Positions 31,235-38,520 of a stretch of DNA of 64,000 nucleotides are shown piece after piece (position 1 is the first letter of the stretch; each line of letters opens with the position of its first letter). Under the pieces are notes generated by a model, which was not told where the DNA came from, ran no database searches, and worked only from the letters and a program-made list of their open reading frames with translations. The translations under genes and the position numbers were made by a program. The stretch is from Bog-159 sp963738375 (GTDB lineage: Bacteria; Acidobacteriota; Terriglobia; Bryobacterales; Bryobacteraceae): contig CAVTWL010000004.1 in NCBI GenBank assembly GCA_963738375.1, positions 1,116,001-1,180,000 of the forward strand, written 5' to 3'.

Positions 31235-34200
31235 ATCCATTAACCGGACTGACCGACTATTTGGGCCGTGTCGAGCGGCGCTTGCGGGTTCTGACTTGGA
31301 GCAAGGGCGCGGCCATTACGGCGGCGGCGGCTTTAATCTTCACCGTGCTGGCGGTGTTGTGGGCTAACGCCTTTGCGTTTTCGAACCCCAGTGTTGCGAG
31401 CGCGCGCGTGCTGTTGTTTCTGGCGCTGGCGCTGGCATTGGGAATCGGGCTGGTGGCGCCGCTGCTGCGGCTGAACCGGCGGAATGCGGCGCGTGAGACG
31501 GAACGCAAGTTCCCGGAGTTTGAAGAACGGCTGCTGACGTTCACGGAACGGTCGCAGGCCAATCCGGACGATCCGTTTTTGCCTTTGCTGGCGGCCGATA
31601 CGCTGGAGGTTTCGCGCCAGGCGGAGCCGGCGCGGGTGGCGGGCGGCAGCCGCATCCTCGGCTTTTTGGCGGGAGCGGCGGCATCGCTCGCGGTTTTGAT
31701 CTGGCTGGGGACCTCGGGGCCCGGATTTCTCGGCTACGGGACATCGCTGTTGTGGGGGCGGCTGCCGAAGGGCGAGCTGACGCCGTTCTACGACATTGCC
31801 GTGCAGCCTGGGAACCACATCATCCGGCGGCTGGCGGATCAGGTGGTGCAGGCGCAGTTGAAGGGATTTCAGGCGCAGCATGTGCGGATGTTCGCGAAAT
31901 ACGGCAGTTCGTCGAAGTGGGAACAGGCCGAGATGCGGTCCCAAGCGGACGGCACGGGCTACGAATTCTTGATTGCGGGCGTGCCGGAGTCGCTCGAATA
32001 TTACGTGGAAGCCGGCGGCGTGCGCTCCCCGCAGTATCGCCTGAAAGTGGTCGACCTGCCGGGCATCAAGAAGCTGAGAGTCACCTATCATTTCCCCGGC
32101 TGGACCGGGATGAAGGACAAGGTGGAAGATCCGGGCGGCGATCTGCGCGCGGTGGAAGGCACCGACGCGGAACTGGCGATTGAGACCGATCGGCCTTTGG
32201 CCAACGGCGCGCTGCTCTTCGAAGATGGCACGAAGGTGCTGCTGCGGTCCGGCGAAGACGGCTTGCGCATGGCCAGCGTACCGATCCGGAAAGACGGCAT
32301 GTATCACATCGCAGCGGTGGATCAGGGCGAAGATGTGCGGCTGAGCCCCGATTATTTCATTGAGGCGCAGAAGGACGAGCCGCCTACGGTTCGGATCACG
32401 CGGCCGGGGAAGGATGCGCGCGTGAATCCGATTGAAGAAGTGACGGTGGCGGTGGAAGGCGACGACGATTTCGGCCTGAACGAGATGAGCCTGCATTACT
32501 CGGTGAACGGCGACAAAGAGAAGATTATTTCGCTGCTGAAGGGCAAGGGGCTGAAGACGGCATCGGGCTCAACCACGATTGCGCTGGAGGATTTCAAACT
32601 ATCGCCGGGCGATTTGATCAGCATGTATGCCACCTCGCATGACGCACATTCGATGGCGCGGACGGATATGTTCTTCGTGCAGGCGGAGCCGTTTGAGCGG
32701 CGGTACTCACAGTCGCAGGAGAGCGGCGGCGGGGGCGGGGGCGAGCAGGAAGACAACAAGATCTCCGAGCGCGAGAAAGAGATTATCGCGGCGACGTGGA
32801 ACCAGATCAAGGACAAATCCGGCGACAAGTCGGCGGCGAGCGAGAATTCGGGATTTCTTTCCGGGGTGCAAGCGAAGCTGCGGGACCAGGCGCGATCGCT
32901 TTCCGAAAGGATGAAGGCGCGGCAACTGGCGGGCGCGAGCGAAGAATTGAAGACATTCACGGCCGATATGGACGAGGCGGTGAAGGCCATGGGTCCGGCG
33001 GCGGACAAGCTGCGCGGCGGGCAATTCGACAACGCACTGGCGCCGGAACAGAAGGCCCTACAGCATCTGCTGCGGGCCGAAGCCATGATGCGCGACATCA
33101 AGGTTGCTTTCGGGAATCGCGGCGGAGGGGGCGGGGGCGGCAACAGCGGCGCGGATCGCGATTTGCAGAGCCTATTCGATTTGGAACTGGACACGGAGAA
33201 GAACCAGTACGAGGGTTCGCAGTCGGCGGCCTCGAAGGATCAGCGGCAGAAGGAAATCGACGAAGCTCTGCAGAAGCTGGAGCAACTGGCCAAGCGGCAG
33301 CAGGAACTGGCCGAGCAGCAGAAGCAGAATCCGCAGCTTTCGCAGCAGCGCTGGCAGCAGGAGATGCTGCGTCGCGAGGCGGAGGAACTGCAGCGCAAGA
33401 TGGAGCAGTTGTCGCGCAATCAGCAAGGGCAGCCGCAGAGCGGGCAGCAGCAGGGGCAACAGCAGCAGGGGCAGTCCGGGCAGCAACAGGGGCAGCAGCC
33501 GGGGCAGTCCGGACAGCAACAGGCGCAGAACGGGCGGCAATCGGGGCAAGGCGGTCAGGCGTCCTCGCAACAGTTGCAGCGAGCCATCGAGCAACTGCGG
33601 CAGGCGCAGCAGGACATGCGGCAATCGGCATCGCGGCAAAGCGATGCGGATTCGCGGCGGGCGGCGGAACGGCTGAAAGAGGCGCGCGACATGTTGGCCG
33701 GGATGCGCGAGCAGCAGACGTCGGCAAGCATGGACGGATTGACCGCGCGGGCGGACGCACTGGCGAACAAGCAGCAGGAATCGAACGGCAAGATGCGGAA
33801 GGCGTTCGGCGCGGGCGGGCAGACGGGCGAGGCAACGCCGCAGAAGGCCGAAGAACTGGCGCGCGAAAAAGAGGCGCTGGCTGAGGAATATCAGAAGTTG
33901 GAAGCGGACATGGGCAAGGCGGCGCGCGAGAGCCAGGCGAACAACCGGCAGTTATCGAGCAAGCTGCGGGATGCGCTGGGACAGGTGCAGCAGAATGAAA
34001 TCAACAACCGGCTGCGGCTGAGCGCGGACTTCCTGCGGCATGGCAACGGCGCGGTGGCGACCATGCGCGACGCCACCACGACGCAGGCTTTGAACAATCT
34101 GCGCGACCAGATGCACGAGATTCAGAAGCAACTGGGGAACGGCCAGGGCGGCGGGCGATCAAGGAAAAGCAGGCCATCCAACAGGCACTGGCTGAAACCG

Positions 34201-34812
34201 AGAAGCTGCGGCAGGAGATGCAGCGGGCGATGCGGGGCGATCGGCAGGGACACCGCGGAGAAGCGCGGCAGGGGGGGAAGGCCGGCCAACAGAAGGGCCA
34301 AGGGCAGGCGGGCCAACAGGCGGGACAGCAGGGCGGTCAGGACGGGCAAGGTCAACAACCGGGGCAGAACGCCGGGGCAGCAGGCAGGCGGGTCGCCGAG
34401 CGCTCAGGGCGGCGACGGCCAGCCTGGATCGTTAGGGCCGCGGGCGAACGGTCCCCAGAACGGGATGCTGCCGAGCCTGGGCGCGGGGTTTGGCGACTCG
34501 GGCGACTTTGTGCAGAACTACCGCCGGACGCTTCGGGATTTGGAGAACAATCCGCAACTTGGCAAGGATCTACGCGAGAGTATCCGCGACCTTTACCGCC
34601 TCGATCCGCACATGGTGCCGGGCAACCCGGAGTTGATGAACCGCATTGAGGCGCAGATGCTTACGGGCGTGGAAGCGATCGAGCTAAGGCTCCGCCGCCA
34701 GCTCGACGATGAGCAGGGCGGGGCCGTACGCAGCGGGTCGGCCGAGCCGGTACCGCAAGGGTACGCGGATGCGGTCGCGGAGTACTTCCGGCGCTTGAGC
34801 AAAGAGAAGTAG
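31231..34812 (+). CDS. Large DUF4175-like membrane protein with Gln-rich coiled-coil region
   Basis: About 1193 residues from the ATG at 31231. Three membrane helices occupy the first ~185 residues (AAITAAAALIFTVLAVLWAN, ARVLLFLALALALGIGLVAP, ILGFLAGAAASLAVLIWLG). Ig-like beta domains follow (LPGIKKLRVTYHFPGWTGMK, PPTVRITRPG), then a very long Glu/Lys/Gln-rich coiled-coil and a Gln/Gly low-complexity tract at about 33420-33560 (QGQSGQQQGQQPGQSGQQQ). From about 34155 to 34375 the frame becomes Arg-rich, while another frame keeps the Gln/Gly character (GQAGQQAGQQGGQDGQGQ), so two compensating indels are likely. The C-terminus (YRRTLRDLENNPQLGKDLRE) is well ordered. It closes the MoxR operon. 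Confidence 0.82.
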   Translation: MNPLTGLTDYLGRVERRLRVLTWSKGAAITAAAALIFTVLAVLWANAFAFSNPSVASARVLLFLALALALGIGLVAPLLRLNRRNAARETERKFPEFEERLLTFTERSQANPDDPFLPLLAADTLEVSRQAEPARVAGGSRILGFLAGAAASLAVLIWLGTSGPGFLGYGTSLLWGRLPKGELTPFYDIAVQPGNHIIRRLADQVVQAQLKGFQAQHVRMFAKYGSSSKWEQAEMRSQADGTGYEFLIAGVPESLEYYVEAGGVRSPQYRLKVVDLPGIKKLRVTYHFPGWTGMKDKVEDPGGDLRAVEGTDAELAIETDRPLANGALLFEDGTKVLLRSGEDGLRMASVPIRKDGMYHIAAVDQGEDVRLSPDYFIEAQKDEPPTVRITRPGKDARVNPIEEVTVAVEGDDDFGLNEMSLHYSVNGDKEKIISLLKGKGLKTASGSTTIALEDFKLSPGDLISMYATSHDAHSMARTDMFFVQAEPFERRYSQSQESGGGGGGEQEDNKISEREKEIIAATWNQIKDKSGDKSAASENSGFLSGVQAKLRDQARSLSERMKARQLAGASEELKTFTADMDEAVKAMGPAADKLRGGQFDNALAPEQKALQHLLRAEAMMRDIKVAFGNRGGGGGGGNSGADRDLQSLFDLELDTEKNQYEGSQSAASKDQRQKEIDEALQKLEQLAKRQQELAEQQKQNPQLSQQRWQQEMLRREAEELQRKMEQLSRNQQGQPQSGQQQGQQQQGQSGQQQGQQPGQSGQQQAQNGRQSGQGGQASSQQLQRAIEQLRQAQQDMRQSASRQSDADSRRAAERLKEARDMLAGMREQQTSASMDGLTARADALANKQQESNGKMRKAFGAGGQTGEATPQKAEELAREKEALAEEYQKLEADMGKAARESQANNRQLSSKLRDALGQVQQNEINNRLRLSADFLRHGNGAVATMRDATTTQALNNLRDQMHEIQKQLGNGQGGGRSRKSRPSNRHWLKPRSCGRRCSGRCGAIGRDTAEKRGRGGRPANRRAKGRRANRRDSRAVRTGKVNNRGRTPGQQAGGSPSAQGGDGQPGSLGPRANGPQNGMLPSLGAGFGDSGDFVQNYRRTLRDLENNPQLGKDLRESIRDLYRLDPHMVPGNPELMNRIEAQMLTGVEAIELRLRRQLDDEQGGAVRSGSAEPVPQGYADAVAEYFRRLSKEK

Positions 34813-34872
34813 CTTCCACGCAGCGAAGCGGCATGAACCTTTTATGGTACACTGCATGATATACGGTGCAGT

Positions 34873-35229
34873 ATGCCGGGAGATCCGCCGCCGCAAAAAG
34901 TCTCGCCGATCTTCTTTCGCACGCTCGCGGGAAGCGAGCCGGTGAGGGAGTGGCTAAAGGGATTGGATGAGGCGGAACGTCGGGAGATAGGCAGGGATCT
35001 GCTGCGTGCGCAGTGGCGTTGGCCGGTGGGAATGCCGCTGTGCCGCGCGATGGGAAGTGGCTTGTGGGAGGTCCGCACGGATCTTCCGACGAAACGAACG
35101 GCGCGTGTGTTGCTGTGCGTTTATCGCGAACATTTGGTGGCGTGGCACGGGTTCATCAAAAAAACTCCAGTCACGCCGGACGAAGATTTGGCGATGGCGC
35201 GAAAGCGTCAGAAAGAGTTGGAGCGATGA
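34873..35229 (+). CDS. RelE/HigB-type toxin (phage Gp49-like)
   Basis: The 118-residue product has the RelE/ParE-like layout: EPVREWLKGLDEAERREIG, LCRAMGSGLWEVRTDLPTKR, and the strand RVLLCVYREHLVAWHGFIKK, with C-terminal MARKRQKELE. Such toxins cleave ribosome-bound mRNA. It precedes its antitoxin (toxin-first order, as in higBA), with an ATGA overlap at 35226-35229. Confidence 0.85.
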   Translation: MPGDPPPQKVSPIFFRTLAGSEPVREWLKGLDEAERREIGRDLLRAQWRWPVGMPLCRAMGSGLWEVRTDLPTKRTARVLLCVYREHLVAWHGFIKKTPVTPDEDLAMARKRQKELER

Positions 35230-35504
35230 GCAGGAAGCACATGGGTTCGAGCCTCGATGATTTCCTCAAGGAAGAGGGCATCTTCGAAGAGGCGCAAACG
35301 CAGGCGGTCAAGGAAGTGGTCGCCTGGCAACTCGCCGAGGCGATGAAGAAACAGAAAATCTCCAAGAAAAAGCTGGCAACGCTATTGAAGACCAGCCGCA
35401 GCCAAGTTGACCGTATCCTCGATCCGAAGAACGATGTCACACTCGGCAGCCTGCAGCGGGCGGCTGCCATGGTCGGGCGGCGTGTTTCGATTGAGCTGGT
35501 GTAG
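35226..35504 (+). CDS. HigA/XRE-type antitoxin
   Basis: A 92-residue protein with a Cro/C1-type helix-turn-helix (KQKISKKKLATLLKTSRSQV then DRILDPKNDVTLGSLQRAAA). It should bind and neutralise the upstream RelE/HigB-like toxin and repress the operon. The start ATG overlaps the toxin stop. Confidence 0.85.
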   Translation: MSRKHMGSSLDDFLKEEGIFEEAQTQAVKEVVAWQLAEAMKKQKISKKKLATLLKTSRSQVDRILDPKNDVTLGSLQRAAAMVGRRVSIELV

Positions 35505-35570
35505 GCGGAGGGTCCCTGAACCTTCGGGTGATGGACGGCCGTTCACTAAATACGGCATAACTATTTCTTG

Positions 35571-35822
35571 GTTGTGTTTATGAGAACCATCACTCCACCG
35601 GCGCTATCCGGCGCAACGATGTCGGGGAGGCCTATTTTGGGTGATGGCCTTGGATGTTTGTCAGAATAATCTGCCCAGCACTATTTCCGATTCCGAAGTA
35701 TGATATCCGGAATACCATCCCCGTTAATGTCCCCTGCTTGGACCCACCCTATGGCTTTGTAGTCTCTTCGTGCGGAGAAAGTAGCAGGAGTTGTGGATCT
35801 CGCTACATGTATGTTAATCTCT
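35571..35822 (-). pseudogene. FG-GAP repeat gene remnant
   Basis: On the minus strand one frame reads ARRDYKAIGWVQAGDINGDG followed by IPDIILRN, an FG-GAP repeat with its Ca2+ loop. A second frame reads LPDIVAPDSAGGVMVLINTT followed by KK and a TAG at 35573-35571, the typical C-terminus of these secreted beta-propellers. The rest of the gene is missing. The stretch occupies the space between the toxin-antitoxin pair and the sirohaem reductase. Similar debris occurs at 9369-9976. Confidence 0.6.
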
Positions 35823-35845
35823 ATAGGAAATAGGGAGATTAAAAT

Positions 35846-37630
35846 ATGGCCGCCCTAATTGAGGATGGACTTGCAATCCGCGAGGGATTCGAACAGCAGC
35901 ATGATCGCATCGTCCGAGAGGAGATTGAAGCCTTTCGCGTAAAAGCCATCGCCTTCGTGGCCGGTGAGATACCGGAAGAGGAATTCCGTCCATTTCGCTT
36001 AAAACATGGCATTTATGGCCAGCGGCAAGCTGGCGTCCAGATGGTTCGCTGCAAGATCCCCGGCGGCCTCATGACGGCGGCGCAGATGGAGCAGTTGGCG
36101 GTCATCAGCGAGCGATTCGCGGGCGGCAAGGGCCATCTTACGACCCGCCAGAACCTGCAATACCATTTCGTCCCGCTGTCGCAAGTGCCCGACGTGATGC
36201 ACCTGCTCGCCGACACCGGCCTGACCAACCGCGAGGCGTGCTACAACACGGTCCGGAACGTGACGACGTGTCCGCTTGCCGGACTGACCAGCGACGAGGT
36301 TTTCGACGTGCGGCCGTATGCGCAGAAGCTTGCCTATGCCTTTCTGCGCAAGGATCTCACAGGGAACCTGCCGCGCAAATTCAAATTCGCCTTCGACGGC
36401 TGCCGCGACCAGGATTGCATCGCGGGCGCGATCAACGATGTTGGCTTGCGCGCGGTCATCCGCGATGGCAAGCGCGGTTTCCGGCTGGTGATCGGGGGGG
36501 GGCTGGGTCCGCTGCCCACGGAAGCCCAACTGCTCGACGAGTTCTTGCCGGAAGAGCGGCTGATGAATCGCTGCGAAGCGGTGGTGCGGGTGTTCAACGA
36601 ATTCGGGAACCGGCAGAATCGGAACAAGGCGCGGCTGAAGTTTATCTTGCGGGAGCGCGGGATCGACTGGCTGCGCGAACAGATCGAACGCGCTTACTCC
36701 GATATCCTGCAAAATGGCGGCATCGCGTGGCCTGAGATGGTGCCGGAGGGCTTCGGCGGATACGAATCGCATCCGCAGCCGCTGGGACAGGGCGCGCTGC
36801 TGCCGGTGGTGAACGCGAACGGCACGGGAGACGCGCGGTACGACGAATGGCTCGAAACCAACGTCATCGAACAGAAGCAGGGCGGCTATGCGACGGTGGT
36901 GGTGCGAGTGGATCAGGGCAATCTGACGGCCGGGCAAATGCGCGGGTTGGGCGCGCTGGCGTCGGATACCGGCGACGGGTTATTGCGCGTTGGAATCGAC
37001 CAGAATGTGCTGCTGGCATTCATTCCGCTGGGCAGGCTGCGCGGGGTGCATGCGGCGCTGACCGGTTTAGGCCTGGGCGAAGCGGGCGCGCGGGAGATCG
37101 ACGATGTCACTACCTGCCCCGGCGCGTATTCGTGCAACCTGGCGCTGACCAAGTCGATGAACCTTGGTGTTGCCTTGCAGGACGTGGTGAGGCAGTACGA
37201 CGATCCGCTGGTGCGCCGCATGGCAATAAAGGTGAGCGGCTGCCCCAATTCCTGCGGTCAGCACTGGATTGCCGATTTCGGTTTTTACGGCAACGCGCGC
37301 AAGATCGACGGCAAAGAAATTCCCTATTACCAGATGCTGCTGGGCGGCGGATTCGACCACGAAGGGATTATGCGCTTCGGCCTGGCGGTGCAAAGCATTC
37401 CGGCGCGCCTGGCTCCAGAGGCTGTTTCCCGGGTGCTGAACCACTACCTAGATCATCGCGTGGATGGGGAGACGTTCCGGCAGTACGTGATGCGGAACAA
37501 GGTCGAGACTTTTCGCGAGATGACCAACGACCTTGCCAAGCCCGCGGAATTGTATCCGGAGATGTACCAGGATTGGGGTGACGACGCCGCCTTCTCGCTG
37601 CAACTGGGGCGCGGCGAGTGCGCGGTTTAG
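35846..37630 (+). CDS. Sirohaem nitrite/sulfite reductase
   Basis: The intact 594-residue protein has the two-fold nitrite/sulfite reductase ferredoxin-like halves. The 4Fe-4S/sirohaem ligands are in TTCPGAYSCN (Cys-x5-Cys) and KVSGCPNSCGQHWI (Cys-x3-Cys). Sirohaem-contacting basic residues are in KGHLTTRQNLQYHFVP. Ferredoxin-dependent enzymes of this family reduce sulfite to sulfide or nitrite to ammonia; the sequence alone does not choose between them. A ribosome binding site GGGAG lies upstream of the ATG at 35846. No other assimilation genes (cysH, cysD, nirD) are in the window. Confidence 0.9.
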   Translation: MAALIEDGLAIREGFEQQHDRIVREEIEAFRVKAIAFVAGEIPEEEFRPFRLKHGIYGQRQAGVQMVRCKIPGGLMTAAQMEQLAVISERFAGGKGHLTTRQNLQYHFVPLSQVPDVMHLLADTGLTNREACYNTVRNVTTCPLAGLTSDEVFDVRPYAQKLAYAFLRKDLTGNLPRKFKFAFDGCRDQDCIAGAINDVGLRAVIRDGKRGFRLVIGGGLGPLPTEAQLLDEFLPEERLMNRCEAVVRVFNEFGNRQNRNKARLKFILRERGIDWLREQIERAYSDILQNGGIAWPEMVPEGFGGYESHPQPLGQGALLPVVNANGTGDARYDEWLETNVIEQKQGGYATVVVRVDQGNLTAGQMRGLGALASDTGDGLLRVGIDQNVLLAFIPLGRLRGVHAALTGLGLGEAGAREIDDVTTCPGAYSCNLALTKSMNLGVALQDVVRQYDDPLVRRMAIKVSGCPNSCGQHWIADFGFYGNARKIDGKEIPYYQMLLGGGFDHEGIMRFGLAVQSIPARLAPEAVSRVLNHYLDHRVDGETFRQYVMRNKVETFREMTNDLAKPAELYPEMYQDWGDDAAFSLQLGRGECAV

Positions 37631-37634
37631 CGGC

Positions 37635-38072
37635 TCACCAGTCGGCGTAAGGCGTGCCGTCGAGGCCGGTCTTATCCGATCCGCTTTTGACGTCGAAGAT
37701 GCCCGGCTCGGTTTGATCCACGCTTTGCAGCGCGTCTTCCATGATGGTGTGCCAGGTCTGATTGGAGCCGGTCATGGGATCGAGGGGGATGTCGCGCAGG
37801 TAGCCGGCCGCCACGAGATCCTGAAGAGACTGCGGGGCCTTCTTCTTGTCGTAGGTGTACTCGTCAATCACCTGGCGGATGGTGAACAGGTTATTGTGCA
37901 GCACGCTTTCCTTGGCCCGGATGATGGCTTTCTGGTAAGCGGGAATGGCGATGGACACCAGGATTACGATGATCGCCATGACGATCATCAGCTCGACCAT
38001 GGTGAAGCCGAGCTGACCGCGTTTTAGCCGGCGCGCCGCCAGATTCCTACCAGTCGGAGTAGCTAGTTCCAT
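37635..38072 (-). CDS. Type II secretion/type IV pilin-like pseudopilin (GspG-like)
   Basis: The prepilin peptidase site is LKRGQLG/FTMVELMIVM with Glu5 of the mature protein, followed by the hydrophobic helix AIIVILVSIAIPAY. The C-terminal part has YDKKKAPQSLQDLVAAGYLR and IPLDPMTGSNQTWH, as in GspG major pseudopilins, ending in GTPYADW. About 145 residues from the ATG at 38072, which overlaps the end of the upstream pseudopilin gene by 26 bases. It would polymerise into the pseudopilus that drives substrates through the neighbouring secretin. Confidence 0.85.
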   Translation of the reverse strand: MELATPTGRNLAARRLKRGQLGFTMVELMIVMAIIVILVSIAIPAYQKAIIRAKESVLHNNLFTIRQVIDEYTYDKKKAPQSLQDLVAAGYLRDIPLDPMTGSNQTWHTIMEDALQSVDQTEPGIFDVKSGSDKTGLDGTPYADW

Positions 38073-38520
38073 CCGGTGCTTTCTCCGTGGTTTTGGTGTA
38101 AATATCGAAGACATTCTGGCCGCCCCAGCTATTGGAAGTGGGGTCGTCCTTGGTGCTGCGCATGCCCCAGTCCGTCGTATTGGTAAAGGGGTCCTTGGGG
38201 ATGCGGCGCAGAAAGCGGATCTTCTTGTCGACCTGGCCCTGTAGTTTTACGCCTTCGACGAGAGTTTCGAGCTTATCCGGGTAGTTGTCGGAATCGAGTT
38301 TTTGCTGGCCGAGATAGCCGGCGTCGGCATAATCCTTGTACTTGTCGATGGCGGCGCGGATTTCGCGTTCGGCCCAGCGCAGTTCTTTTTCGCGCTCGAT
38401 GCGCACGCGGGATCGGGCCAGGGGTACGGCCATGGTGGTGAGGATCAGCATGATGGAGAACGCCACCACCAGTTCAACGAGCGTCATCCCTCTTTGATTA
38501 TTGCGTCGCATCGCGGTCAC
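38047..38520 (-). CDS. Pseudopilin (GspG-like), second copy
   Basis: Cleavage site NNQRG/MTLVELVVAF with mature Glu5 and the helix SIMLILTTMAVPLARSRVRI. The body contains YPDKLETLVEGVKLQGQVDK and RIPKDPFTNTTDWGMR, ending GTSYSDW, nearly the same ending as the downstream pseudopilin, so the two are paralogues. The GTG at 38520 overlaps the secretin stop (GTGA); an ATG at 38511 is the alternative start. Confidence 0.83.
   Translation of the reverse strand: MTAMRRNNQRGMTLVELVVAFSIMLILTTMAVPLARSRVRIEREKELRWAEREIRAAIDKYKDYADAGYLGQQKLDSDNYPDKLETLVEGVKLQGQVDKKIRFLRRIPKDPFTNTTDWGMRSTKDDPTSNSWGGQNVFDIYTKTTEKAPDGTSYSDW

Noticed and set aside
33420..33560. CRISPR-like periodic sequence
   Set aside because: The periodicity is Gln/Gly codons (CAG, GGG) inside a coding frame, with no conserved repeat-spacer structure. 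No CRISPR array was seen elsewhere.
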